Assembly (NCBI GenBank): GCA_019236975.1
Contig: JAFAHZ010000086.1
Location: 1 to 37,650 of the forward strand
Length of the DNA stretch: 37,650 bases
Direction: 5' to 3'
Origin: Vulcanimicrobiota bacterium
GTDB taxonomy: Bacteria; Vulcanimicrobiota; Vulcanimicrobiia; Vulcanimicrobiales; Vulcanimicrobiaceae
Positions 25,182-33,808 of the stretch are shown piece by piece. Both the position numbers and the translations under genes were made by a program. Numbering within the stretch: the stretch's first letter is position 1; every line of letters starts with the position of its first letter. The notes beneath the pieces were generated by a model. The model did not search any database, was not told the origin of the DNA, and saw nothing but the letters and a program-made list of their open reading frames with translations.

Positions 25182-28100
25182 TTCGGTCCTAAAGCAAACT
25201 GGACGTAGCCCCGAATCGTGCGTCCGGGAACGTACGTCTCGGGGTAGGGCAGCCAGTTTTGATTGAACGCCGGCATGTTCCGCCCGCCGGCCTGATAGAG
25301 CGGATTCGCAACGAGTTTCCCGCCTTGGAGAATCCACGGATAGGCGCCGGCGTATTGGCCGGTTTGCGCGCCGCCGACGCCGGTGGCCACCGGCTGCCAC
25401 GCCTGATTGACGCCCGGTTCGCTGCGATAGTTATCGAAGATGTTGGTGAGGTAGACGCCGTACGTGACGTTGCGGTGCTCGTATTGGAGGCTCAAATCGG
25501 CGTAGGCGCGCGGGCTCGTCAGCGTCTGACCCGCCAGCGCCGATTCCTGGTCGCCGCGGCACGCGACGTACTTCGGATGGAAGATGCTGCCCGGGAAAAC
25601 CGGATCGACGTAGCACAGCGAATTGTACGCTTGGAGCGGCTGACCCGGTCCCGCAAACGGTAAACCTTGGCCGAGGTTGCCGGTCGGAATCTGGTACAGC
25701 ACGCCGTTGACGAAGCCGTACGTGGTCGTACCGACGCCGTACGGGATGCCGCCGTTGGCGGTGATAATCGGGTTGATCGTAATGCCGCCCTTCGTTTTAT
25801 ATTGGATGCCGGCGACCGCAGAGAGCGGCGGCACGTAGGCGGCATGGAAGAGCGCGCCGGTCTGATAGAGATACTGCGCGACGGCCGGTAAACTGTCGGA
25901 GTTCGATACCGGCGGCGTCGTGGTGAGCGCGTTGATATAGTCGACGGTCAGGAATCCGCCCCACCCCCACGGACGATCCGGCGTCGTGAGCATGAATTCG
26001 ATTCCGTACGTTTTGGTCGTACCGGTTTGGCGTTCTTGGAACGATCCGGCGGACTGCTGGCCGGTAACCGGATCGGGCGGACCGGCGTTGAGCAGCACCG
26101 TTTGATACGTGTTATAGCCGCGACGGTAGTATCCGGTGAGCTTGGTTCCCCAGCCGTTGCGGAACCCGTGGCTCCATGCGACGTCGTAGTTGTTGTATGT
26201 CGCAACCGTCTGACCGCCGATATCGGGCGCCGCATAGGCTTGATCGAACGCCCAATACAGCTGCTGCGCGTAGTTATCGCATTGGAAGTAGTTGCCTTCG
26301 CTTCCGACGGTACCGGCACCCGACCAATACTGATTGGGATTGGGATAATACGTGCCGTTCACGCTCGAGCCCGGCGGATGCCAGCCGCTGCCGCACGCCG
26401 GACCTTCGCCAGTGTTCGCGTTGTAGGTGGGAGCGTTGGAATCTTTGGCCGGGATTTCCCACAGAAGCGGATTGACGGCGCTGATGTTCGTCGGGGTACC
26501 CGCGGTTTGCCCGAAGAAGAAGCTGGCCGAGCGCCCGTAGCTGAAGCGAACGCTGTCGTGTAATCCGAGCAGATAACTCGTCGCGAGCCGCGGCTCGACG
26601 ACTTGCGGGTGCAAATAGCTGTTCGACAGCACGGCGTAACCCGTACCGATGTCGGCAGTGTTGTTCAAATCCTTATTAAGCTGCGTGTTGCCGGCCCACT
26701 TGAGGTTTTGACCGTCGAGGCGCACGCCGTAATCGACGCTGAGGCGTTCGTTGGGCGTCCACTGATCGCGGATACCGAACCCGTACTGCTGAAAGTCCGC
26801 ACCCATGTAATCGAAACCGGTCGCGGGAATCGGCGGAAGTTTTCCTTTCCAATCGCCGTGTGCCAGCATCCAGTCGTAGATGTAGCAGCCTTGTCCGGTG
26901 TAGCCGTTCGCCGTATATCCGTTATCGAGCGCCGGGCCGACGCAGGGGTTGCTTCCGCTTACCGGCAGCCCGGGGTGGATCGGTAAATACCAATCTTCGA
27001 CGCGGGCCCCGGTCGGAATGTAACAGTTGGGCGTCTGGGTGTCGAAGCCGGTAGACGGATCGTACGCGCACGGCGTCTGCGCGATGCTCGAGTCGACGGT
27101 ACGGCCGCCGAGAAATCCTTGCCACGTGTTGCCGTAGTTCTGCTGATTCCAGTACGGGAATCCGTTTTCGTATTTTCCGACGAAGGTCAACGTGTGCTGT
27201 TCGCTGGCAACCGTCGTCACTTGCGTCTGGAAGCCAACCTTACGGCCGCCGGCATTATTATATCCCGGCAAGTACGAGCCCAGCGTCAGATCGGACGACG
27301 AGCCGGTGATGTTGTTGGCCACCAAGCCGCCCCAGTTGTAGTAGAACGTGTTCCACGACGTGTTGTGGCCCAGCGGCTGCGTGTAACCGATCTTGAGGAA
27401 ATCCGTTGGCCCGTAGACGTATTGCTCCGGTGAAAACGGAACCGGCGGCTGCGTGCACGGATAGCTATTGGTGGGGCAAAGCGGAACGCCGGTCGCGTAC
27501 GGAATGACGCTCTGATACCAGCCTTCGTTCCACTTATCGCCCGCACAGAGTGCCGCGTTGCGAACGCACTTCTGCGGTTCGGTCGGCCACATCGGTGCGC
27601 CGTTGTAGTCGGTCGTAAAGTTGGCTTGCGAGAACGGATCGTACGGATAGAAGTTGGCAAACTGCAAACCGCCGGCATTGGCCCAGGCGCGATGGTCCAG
27701 CCAGTCCGTCAAGACTTGAATCTGCTGCGAGTTGTTCTTGCCGAAGCGATAGTAGAAATTATTGAGAACGTCGTCGTCGTAGTTGAACGACGTGCCGTAG
27801 TACTGGCCCACGTCGGAGACGCTCACACCGTATGGTGCGTACGTCGGCGCCGACCGCGACGAGCGGAACGAGAAGAAGTCGGAGAAATGGCCGTCTTCGG
27901 TCGCCGCACCGTATTGGCCGGCCATCGAGTGCTCGTACCACGGACCTCCGACGTCGAAGCTCAAGAAGCCGTTGCCGGGATAGGTGCCGCGCCCGGGGAC
28001 CACGTTGACCACGCCCGCGCCGATGCCGCCCTGCGTCGCGTCGCCCGCACCGCTGACGACTTGCAGCGATCCGGAACCGCCGCCGACGCCGTTGAGATAG

Positions 28101-28768
28101 CCTTGGCTTGGATTCTCGTCGAAGAACGAGCCGCGGTAGTCGACGCCGTCGAACTGATAACCGATTTCGACGCTGGCAGAGCCGCGAATCGTGAACGCGT
28201 TGCTGCTGTTGCCGGGCCCGGGCATGTAGTTCGTGTTTTGGATCACGCCCGGCGCCGACATCACGAGCTGGTTGAAGTTCGTCGAACCCGCTTCGCCCAG
28301 GGCCTGGCTGACGCGGTTGCCTTGGAACGTCGTCTCGTCGATCGTTTGATGCGGCTGAAAGGCCGACGTCGTATCGCGCGCGTGTACCGTTGCAATGGTC
28401 TTGAGGCCCTTGGTCATCCGCACCATGCCGAGCTGCTGTATCTCGTCGCCGAACACGGTGATACCCGTAAGCGTTTCCGGTTCGTATCCGGCGGCCGCGA
28501 TTTGCACCGTGTACGTATCGGGGGCCATGTCGAGGATCGTAAACGCTCCGTGCGAATCCGTCGTTGCCCGGTACTGCGCGGAGGGAGCGTGGACGATCAC
28601 TTGCGCCCCCGCGATCGCTGCCGAGGATTTCGCATCGACGACCGTGCCCCGCAAGGTTCCGGTAACGCCGCCGGCCCCGAACGCGAGGGTCGACGATGCG
28701 ATGCAGAGCGCCACGATACACGCAACGCTCCGGAAAATCCGATGAATAACGTTCGAGCGTAACTGCAT
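25178..28768 (-). CDS. TonB-dependent receptor with N-terminal CarboxypepD_reg domain
   Basis: 1196 residues. Signal peptide: MQLRSNVIHRIFRSVACIVA plus ASSTLAFG. Residues about 34-115 form a carboxypeptidase-regulatory-like domain (GTLRGTVVDAKSSAAIAGAQ, TTDSHGAFTILDMAPDTYTVQIAAAGYE). The plug lies at about 145-270 (FTIRGSASVEIGYQFDGVDY, VVSGAGDATQGGIGAGVVNVV), followed by a long barrel rich in Tyr/Trp/Asn/Gly and many Pro-rich loops. These are features of outer-membrane receptors importing glycans, siderophores or cobalamin with TonB energy. The ATG at 28768 follows GGAGG (9 nt). The C-terminus ends GYVQFALGPK, not on an aromatic residue. Overlapping lipoprotein start and downstream glycosidases make a glycan a plausible ligand; that is inference. 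Confidence 0.93.
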   Translation of the reverse strand: MQLRSNVIHRIFRSVACIVALCIASSTLAFGAGGVTGTLRGTVVDAKSSAAIAGAQVIVHAPSAQYRATTDSHGAFTILDMAPDTYTVQIAAAGYEPETLTGITVFGDEIQQLGMVRMTKGLKTIATVHARDTTSAFQPHQTIDETTFQGNRVSQALGEAGSTNFNQLVMSAPGVIQNTNYMPGPGNSSNAFTIRGSASVEIGYQFDGVDYRGSFFDENPSQGYLNGVGGGSGSLQVVSGAGDATQGGIGAGVVNVVPGRGTYPGNGFLSFDVGGPWYEHSMAGQYGAATEDGHFSDFFSFRSSRSAPTYAPYGVSVSDVGQYYGTSFNYDDDVLNNFYYRFGKNNSQQIQVLTDWLDHRAWANAGGLQFANFYPYDPFSQANFTTDYNGAPMWPTEPQKCVRNAALCAGDKWNEGWYQSVIPYATGVPLCPTNSYPCTQPPVPFSPEQYVYGPTDFLKIGYTQPLGHNTSWNTFYYNWGGLVANNITGSSSDLTLGSYLPGYNNAGGRKVGFQTQVTTVASEQHTLTFVGKYENGFPYWNQQNYGNTWQGFLGGRTVDSSIAQTPCAYDPSTGFDTQTPNCYIPTGARVEDWYLPIHPGLPVSGSNPCVGPALDNGYTANGYTGQGCYIYDWMLAHGDWKGKLPPIPATGFDYMGADFQQYGFGIRDQWTPNERLSVDYGVRLDGQNLKWAGNTQLNKDLNNTADIGTGYAVLSNSYLHPQVVEPRLATSYLLGLHDSVRFSYGRSASFFFGQTAGTPTNISAVNPLLWEIPAKDSNAPTYNANTGEGPACGSGWHPPGSSVNGTYYPNPNQYWSGAGTVGSEGNYFQCDNYAQQLYWAFDQAYAAPDIGGQTVATYNNYDVAWSHGFRNGWGTKLTGYYRRGYNTYQTVLLNAGPPDPVTGQQSAGSFQERQTGTTKTYGIEFMLTTPDRPWGWGGFLTVDYINALTTTPPVSNSDSLPAVAQYLYQTGALFHAAYVPPLSAVAGIQYKTKGGITINPIITANGGIPYGVGTTTYGFVNGVLYQIPTGNLGQGLPFAGPGQPLQAYNSLCYVDPVFPGSIFHPKYVACRGDQESALAGQTLTSPRAYADLSLQYEHRNVTYGVYLTNIFDNYRSEPGVNQAWQPVATGVGGAQTGQYAGAYPWILQGGKLVANPLYQAGGRNMPAFNQNWLPYPETYVPGRTIRGYVQFALGPK

Positions 28769-28820
28769 GACGAGAACCTCCGGTCGCTGCCAAGAAGCCT
28801 CGCTATGGCGTGAGCCTTAA

Positions 28821-28856
28821 ACCCACGTGAACGCTAGTGGGCGCTTTGCCCACGTT
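28821..28856 (-). promoter_or_regulatory. Leader with two mutually exclusive hairpins upstream of the TonB receptor
   Basis: Read on the minus strand, GTGGGC (28853-28848), loop AAAGC, GCCCAC (28842-28837) forms a 6-bp hairpin, extended by GTT/AAC arms (plus-strand bases 28854-28856 and 28830-28832). The middle arm GCCCAC can alternatively pair with GTGGG at 28826-28822, 10 nt downstream. It sits in the 104-nt gap between the APC gene and the receptor gene. This could be a simple terminator or a switching leader; no T-run follows and no known riboswitch motif is recognised. Confidence 0.45.
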
Positions 28857-28872
28857 GCGGCGGTCCTTTCCC

Positions 28873-30240
28873 CTAAGCGGGGGCGTCTCCTCCAGAGTGG
28901 CTCGAGCGCGCGAACGGCCAGACGCGCTGGGTCGACGCCGTGATGAGATAGACGATCGCACCTAGGGCGAGGGTCGCGATGCCGAAGACGATTGCGCGCG
29001 CGCCGGTACTCACGAACAAGAGAATCCACCCGACGAGCGCGACCAGCGGCGGCAGTGGAAACAGCCACATCCGAAACGGCGGCATATCGCCTCGCGCGCG
29101 CATCACGAAGAGGGCAAAGATTTGCGCGATCGACTGGATCAGCACGATTCCCGCCGTCAGCCAGTTGATTACGTCGGTCAGCGGCAGACACGCGGCCGGC
29201 AAAGTCAGCAGCCCGATCACGAGCACCGATACGTACGGAAATCGCCCGGTCGGGTGAAGCTTTGCGAACGGCTTGAGGAATTCGCCGTCGACCGCCGCGG
29301 CGTATGGGATGCGAGCGAAGCCGAGCAAGCTGCCGTACGCCGACGCGAATGCCGTGACCAGAATCATGAATGCCACGAACTTTGCGGCCATGGGGCCCCA
29401 GTTTTGAGAAACCACCGTCGCCGCAACGAACTGCGCGCTGCTCGAGTTGGGATCGGCTGCAAGCGATTGCCACGGTACCACGGCGTTGACCGCCAGCTGG
29501 AGCAGCACGTACAGCGCGGCCAGCACGATGATGGAGATGATGATCGACCGCGGAATCGTTTTGACGGGATCGATCACTTCGTCGCCCATGAGCGCGGATT
29601 GACTGTAGCCGGCGTAATCGTACATCGTGATGACCATCGCTTGCCCCAGTCCGGCAAGAAATCCGACGCCGAACGCGACCGGTTTATCGAGATGAAACGC
29701 TTGGTGAAAGTTCGGATGCGAGAAGCCGGCCAAGATAATCAGCAGCAGCGTGCCGACTGCTGCGATGAAGAAGACGAACCCGAGCTTTTCAGCGACCGTA
29801 ATCTTCCGGTAGACGAGCACCATGGTGACGATGCCCATGCCGACGGCGAGCGCGTTGTGCGCGAACGTCGACGAACCGACGGCCGGGAAGAGGTACGCGG
29901 CGTAGCTCGAGAAGCCGATATAGCCGCTCGCGATCAGCAGCGTCGCATAGAACACGAACTGCCAGTTGAACAGAAAAGCCAGCATTTTGCCGACGCCGTT
30001 GCGGCCGAAGATCTCGCGCAAGTAGACGTAGGTTCCCCCCGAGCCGGGATAGCGCGATCCGAGCTCCGCCCAAACGAGGCCGTCGCACATCGAGACCAAC
30101 GCGCCGGCGATCCACCCGATCAGGGCCAGCGGCCCGTTGAGATACGAGAGAACGAGCGCGAGCGTGATCAGCGGGCCGATACCGATCATCGTGATCATGT
30201 TCACGGAGACGGCGCCCCGGAGATCGATTCCGCGTATCAT
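28873..30240 (-). CDS. APC superfamily amino-acid permease
   Basis: 455 residues with about twelve membrane helices, the usual APC size. N-terminus: GIDLRGAVSVNMITMIGIGPLITLAL, the APC helix-1 region with broken Gly positions, then ALIGWIAGALVSMCDGLVWAELGSRYPGSGGTYVYLRE, the characteristic helix 2-3 segment. Other landmarks: GLGQAMVITMYDYAGYSQSAL, the DPVKTIPRSIIISII helix, and the C-terminal WLFPLPPLVALVGWILLF. The carrier imports amino acids, amines or related compounds by substrate/cation symport or exchange; the substrate is not predictable. A perfect AAGGAG (30246-30251 on the plus strand as CTCCTT) lies 5 nt before the ATG at 30240. The SIS gene is 9 nt upstream, so these two are co-translated. 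Confidence 0.88.
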   Translation of the reverse strand: MIRGIDLRGAVSVNMITMIGIGPLITLALVLSYLNGPLALIGWIAGALVSMCDGLVWAELGSRYPGSGGTYVYLREIFGRNGVGKMLAFLFNWQFVFYATLLIASGYIGFSSYAAYLFPAVGSSTFAHNALAVGMGIVTMVLVYRKITVAEKLGFVFFIAAVGTLLLIILAGFSHPNFHQAFHLDKPVAFGVGFLAGLGQAMVITMYDYAGYSQSALMGDEVIDPVKTIPRSIIISIIVLAALYVLLQLAVNAVVPWQSLAADPNSSSAQFVAATVVSQNWGPMAAKFVAFMILVTAFASAYGSLLGFARIPYAAAVDGEFLKPFAKLHPTGRFPYVSVLVIGLLTLPAACLPLTDVINWLTAGIVLIQSIAQIFALFVMRARGDMPPFRMWLFPLPPLVALVGWILLFVSTGARAIVFGIATLALGAIVYLITASTQRVWPFARSSHSGGDAPA

Positions 30241-30245
30241 GTCCG

Positions 30246-30251
30246 CTCCTT
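30246..30251 (-). promoter_or_regulatory. Shine-Dalgarno AAGGAG of the APC permease
   Basis: The minus-strand AAGGAG (plus CTCCTT) lies 5 nt upstream of the ATG at 30240 and overlaps the TAA stop of the SIS gene (30250-30252), indicating a shared transcript and coupled translation. Confidence 0.7.
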
Positions 30252-31257
30252 ACGGTGAAACGATCGCTTTGGTGAGCCCGCGGGGCGCGTCGCTGTCGAC
30301 GCCGCGCGTTCGCGCGATGTGCAGCGCCAGCAACTGGACGGTCACGAGCGCGGCTAGCGTGTTATACGGGTCGTCCACGATGGGGCCGACGCGTTCGATG
30401 CCGTCGATCGGCTCGGTGCCGACGACCAGCCGCAGCGCGCCGCGCGCGGCGAGATCGCGCATCGCGGCGCCGACAATCGGCGATCCATCGCGATCGACGA
30501 TGCCGATCGCCGCGGTCGAGGGATCGGCCATTGCGGCGCTTCCGTGGCGAAACTCTCCGGCTTCGAAACCCTCGGCGTGCATGTACGTGGCCTCTTTGAA
30601 CTTGAGCGCCGCCTCTCGCGCGATCGGCACGCCATAATCCGTGCCCAAGATGACGATGCCGCTGCAGTGCGCGATGCGGGCGGCGGGCACGGCGATGGCA
30701 GCGGTGGAATCGCGCAGCCATGCACGAATGGTCTCGGCCGTGCGCACGAGGACGGCTGCGTTTCGGGATTGGTCCCCGCCGCGCAGGCTCGCCGCCGTCA
30801 GGAGGATCGCAATAGTGCAGGACACGCTCTTGGTTGCCGGGATGGCGCGTTCGGGCCCCGCCGCGACGTCGATCGTCACGTTGGCTCGTTCTCCCAGCGG
30901 CGAGTCCGAGGTATTCGTCAATGCGACGACGGAGCGCGGGCGCAGCGCATCGAGCGCGCGCAGCACGTCGGTCGAACGGCCGCTCTGCGAAATCGCCACG
31001 ACGGTACGACCCTGGTACGCGCGGTGGTCGCCGGGAGCTTCGGTCGCGGCGACTGCCGTCGCGTCGATTCCGCGGCGCCGCAAGGCAATCGCTCCAAGCT
31101 GCGCAGCAAACAGCGAACTCCCGCTGCCGATGAGCAGCACGTCGCCCTCCAGCGCCGCCGCCAATGCAGACGACGCATCCGATCGCGCGAGCCCTTCCCA
31201 GCGGTCCGGCTGTTCGAAAATCTCGCGCTCGAAATGGCGGCCGAGCTCCTTGCTCAC
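30250..31257 (-). CDS. SIS-domain sugar-phosphate enzyme, GlmS/NagB-II-like
   Basis: 335 residues with two SIS domains. The N-terminal motif HFEREIFEQPDRWEGL (the E-I-x-E-Q-P pattern of GlmS-type isomerase domains) is followed by VLLIGSGSSLFAAQLGAIAL and AISQSGRSTDV. The second domain shows ILGTDYGVPIAREAALKFKEATYMHAEGFEAGEF-RHGS, the EAALKxKE-AE...E-HG motif of fructose-6-phosphate amidotransferase isomerase domains and of type II glucosamine-6-phosphate deaminases. No glutaminase domain is present, so a deaminase or isomerase role in amino-sugar phosphate breakdown is more likely than GlmS synthesis. The start is GTG at 31257; the frame is open further upstream only into the GH20 gene. It is the first gene of the minus-strand run. 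Confidence 0.78.
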   Translation of the reverse strand: MSKELGRHFEREIFEQPDRWEGLARSDASSALAAALEGDVLLIGSGSSLFAAQLGAIALRRRGIDATAVAATEAPGDHRAYQGRTVVAISQSGRSTDVLRALDALRPRSVVALTNTSDSPLGERANVTIDVAAGPERAIPATKSVSCTIAILLTAASLRGGDQSRNAAVLVRTAETIRAWLRDSTAAIAVPAARIAHCSGIVILGTDYGVPIAREAALKFKEATYMHAEGFEAGEFRHGSAAMADPSTAAIGIVDRDGSPIVGAAMRDLAARGALRLVVGTEPIDGIERVGPIVDDPYNTLAALVTVQLLALHIARTRGVDSDAPRGLTKAIVSP

Positions 31258-33088
31258 GCTCGCCCCGATTGCATCGCTGGCGGCATTCTTCCTTTGCGCG
31301 TTGCCGGCGCGCGCACAAAACGTCGTGCCGCAGCCGCAGCGCGTCACGACGACGGCGCAACGCTACGCGCTTCCGGCGACCGTCACGATCGATGCGAACG
31401 CAACCGCATCCCAACTCGTCCCGCTCGCGCGGAGAATTCTGCGCGAACACGCGACCGGGGCGTCGCTGACGCTCTCCGCTGCCGCGAACGATTCGGCGCT
31501 GGGAACCGAAGGGTATCGCCTTCACGTCGATGCGACGGGCATTGCGATTGCGGCTAACGCCCCGGCCGGAGTCTTTTACGGGTTGCAGACGCTCGATCAG
31601 CTGTTGCCGGCGCCGTTCTCCCGGGCGGAGCTCCCCGGCGTCGACATCGTCGACTGGCCGCGCTACGCGTGGCGCGGCGTGCATCTCGACGTCAGCCGGC
31701 ATTTTTTCCCGGTATCGGTCGTCGAACGTTTCATCGACGTCGCCGCACACTACAAGCTCAACGTGTTTCACTGGCATTTGACCGACGATCAAGGCTGGCG
31801 GATTGCCATCGCACGTTATCCCCGGCTAACCACCGTCGGCGCCTGCCGCGACGGCACGGAGCAGGAGGGCGACGCGACCGAGATCGACGGCAAGCGCTAC
31901 TGCGGCTTCTACACGCAGGCGCAGATCCGATCGGTCGTCGCGTACGCGCGAGACCGCTTCGTGACGATCGTTCCCGAGATCGAGATGCCGGGACATTCGC
32001 AGGCCGCGATCGCCGCGTATCCACGGCTTTCGTGCGACGACGGACGCTACGGCGTGCGCGAGACCTGGGGCGTGAGCGACGTCGTCTACTGCCCGACGGC
32101 ATACACGTTCGATTTCCTCGAGAACGTGCTGCGCGAAGTCATCGCCCTCTTTCCCGGAACCTTCGTGCACATCGGGGGCGACGAGGTGCCAAAAGCCGCA
32201 TGGCAGCGCAGCCCAGCAGTTCGCGACCTGATGCGGCGCGAGCACATTGCGACCTACGACGGGGTTCAAGGATACTTCGATCGCCGGATCGAGCACTTTT
32301 TGCAAGTCCACGGCCGCCGCGCGATCGGCTGGGACGATATCTTGCAGGGCGGCGTGAGTACCCGCGCGGCAATCATGTCGTGGCACGGCGACAGCGGCGC
32401 AATTGCGGCCGCACACCGCGGCAACGATGCCGTCGTCACGCCGGACGGCCCGCTGTATTTCGACGCCTATCAAGGCGATCCGAACGACGAGCCTCAGGCA
32501 ATCGGGAGTCTCTCCACCCCGGAGATGGTATACGAGTACGAACCGACGCCGAGCGCGCTTAACGCGGAGCAGGCTCGGCACGTCATCGGCGTGCAGGGGA
32601 ACGTGTGGTCGGAGTTTATCGGCACGCGCGACTACTTGGATTACATGCTGCTGCCGCGCATGGTCGCCCTGAGCGAAATTGCGTGGCGCGATCCGCACCC
32701 GCGGCAGTGGGACGAGTTCTCAACGCGCTTAGGCGCGCAGCTCGCATGGCTGGGAACGCACGGCTACAACTATCGCGTTCCGAATCCGGAGTTTGCGGTC
32801 GACGAGGCGTTGCATTTCGCCAACGTTTCGTCCAGCGTGCGAACCGTTACCGGGCTCGTGCGGCCGGGAGCGGTAACGGTTACGCTATCGAGCGTCGTGC
32901 CGGGTGCGACCATCCGCTACACGACCGACGGGAGTACGCCGTCGGCGACTTCGGCCGCCTACACCGGACCGTTGACGATGACCCTAGCTCCGAGCGGGCG
33001 AGCCGACATTACCGCGATCGTTCAAACGGCGGGCGGTAAAATCAGCACGCCGAGCGAGCTGCAGCTCACTGCGGCTAGTGCACCGTAA
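31250..33088 (+). CDS. GH20 beta-N-acetylhexosaminidase, secreted
   Basis: 612 residues from a TTG start at 31250; the signal peptide is MLTLAPIASLAAFFLCALPA-RAQ. Glycoside hydrolase family 20 removes terminal GlcNAc or GalNAc from glycans by substrate-assisted catalysis. Seen: an N-terminal GH20b-like domain (about 25-135), then WRGVHLDVSRHFFPV, HYKLNVFHWHLTDDQGWRI, PEIEMPGHSQAAIAAYP and the catalytic pair D311-E312 in HIGGDEVPK, and Trp-rich WGVSD and QGNVWSEFI. Beyond about 545 is a chitobiase/HEX C-terminal-like module (ATIRYTTDGSTPS). It is divergent from the SIS gene with overlapping start codons, and adjacent to the receptor locus, consistent with amino-sugar polymer use. Confidence 0.92.
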   Translation: MLTLAPIASLAAFFLCALPARAQNVVPQPQRVTTTAQRYALPATVTIDANATASQLVPLARRILREHATGASLTLSAAANDSALGTEGYRLHVDATGIAIAANAPAGVFYGLQTLDQLLPAPFSRAELPGVDIVDWPRYAWRGVHLDVSRHFFPVSVVERFIDVAAHYKLNVFHWHLTDDQGWRIAIARYPRLTTVGACRDGTEQEGDATEIDGKRYCGFYTQAQIRSVVAYARDRFVTIVPEIEMPGHSQAAIAAYPRLSCDDGRYGVRETWGVSDVVYCPTAYTFDFLENVLREVIALFPGTFVHIGGDEVPKAAWQRSPAVRDLMRREHIATYDGVQGYFDRRIEHFLQVHGRRAIGWDDILQGGVSTRAAIMSWHGDSGAIAAAHRGNDAVVTPDGPLYFDAYQGDPNDEPQAIGSLSTPEMVYEYEPTPSALNAEQARHVIGVQGNVWSEFIGTRDYLDYMLLPRMVALSEIAWRDPHPRQWDEFSTRLGAQLAWLGTHGYNYRVPNPEFAVDEALHFANVSSSVRTVTGLVRPGAVTVTLSSVVPGATIRYTTDGSTPSATSAAYTGPLTMTLAPSGRADITAIVQTAGGKISTPSELQLTAASAP

Positions 33089-33734
33089 AGGTGACGATCT
33101 CGCCGGCTTCGCGATTGGCCGTGTACCACGCCGAGCCGTCGAACGCCAGCGAGCGAAAGCCGGCGTCGATCGCAGCGAGCGGCGTAAACTCCGGTGCGTC
33201 CGGGTCGAGCGCGAACGTGCCGAGCGTTAAGTGGTCGAAATCGTCGTCCGCGGCGATGAAATAGAGCTTGCCGCCGGGACCGAATCCGAAACCTCCGCTT
33301 CGCGTCGAAAGCGGATACGTTTCGCCGACGGCGTACGCATCGTCGAGGGCGAGGATGCGGCGCTCGTGCATCTGCCCAAGGTACAAACGTTTGCCGTCCG
33401 AGGCGAGGTGCGAGCCGGTCATCTGCGGGCACGGCGTTTTGCTGTCGTCGACAAACCCTTGCCGCGGAAGAAAGCGGTAGAGATAGCGGTCGTCCGCTTC
33501 GCCGCCGTCCGAAACGACGACGTGCAGCGCCTCTCCGAGCGGAGCTATCCCGTAGGGCGTACCGGGCGCGGCAACGTCGGCGACCACGGCCCACGTGGCA
33601 GGGTCGATCCCGTAGATGCGATTGCTCTCCCAGGAGCCTGTCCAAAGCAGCCCGTCAAACAGTGCGAGCGGCTGGCAACGCGCGGCCGGGGCCGGCCGGC
33701 GCTGCAGTTCTTCGATACGTGCGGTTTGTTGCAT
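33075..33734 (-). CDS. Beta-propeller protein of unknown function
   Basis: 219 residues of repeating four-stranded units without a signal peptide. Recurrent segments: LLWTGSWESNRIYGIDPATWAVV, VDDSKTPCPQMTGSHLASDGKRLYLGQMHERRILALD, FGFGPGGKLYFIAAD and LAFDGSAWYTANREAGEIV, typical of SMP-30/NHL or glutaminyl-cyclase-like propellers, here a small one of about four or five blades. No catalytic motif is seen. The ATG at 33734 is chosen; a GTG at 33743 is possible. It converges on the GH20 gene, with 14 nt overlap of the two 3' ends. Confidence 0.6.
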   Translation of the reverse strand: MQQTARIEELQRRPAPAARCQPLALFDGLLWTGSWESNRIYGIDPATWAVVADVAAPGTPYGIAPLGEALHVVVSDGGEADDRYLYRFLPRQGFVDDSKTPCPQMTGSHLASDGKRLYLGQMHERRILALDDAYAVGETYPLSTRSGGFGFGPGGKLYFIAADDDFDHLTLGTFALDPDAPEFTPLAAIDAGFRSLAFDGSAWYTANREAGEIVTFTVH

Positions 33735-33808
33735 ACGGCGCACGAGGCGCGCAGGCGCAAAAGGGTTGCACCCCGTAACTCGCGGCGGTCGCGCAGGTAG
33801 AAGGGGGC

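Noticed and set aside
27626-28762. Plus-strand open frame opposite the TonB receptor N-terminus
   Set aside because: The minus strand encodes a continuous CarboxypepD_reg and plug domain; the plus frame has no motif.
28769-28872. Known riboswitch (c-di-GMP, cobalamin, fluoride) ahead of the TonB receptor
   Set aside because: I compared the leader with the core motifs I know for these classes and none is present; only generic hairpins remain.
29122-30258. Plus-strand open frame opposite the APC permease
   Set aside because: The minus strand has a full twelve-helix permease; the plus frame is a charged, featureless shadow.
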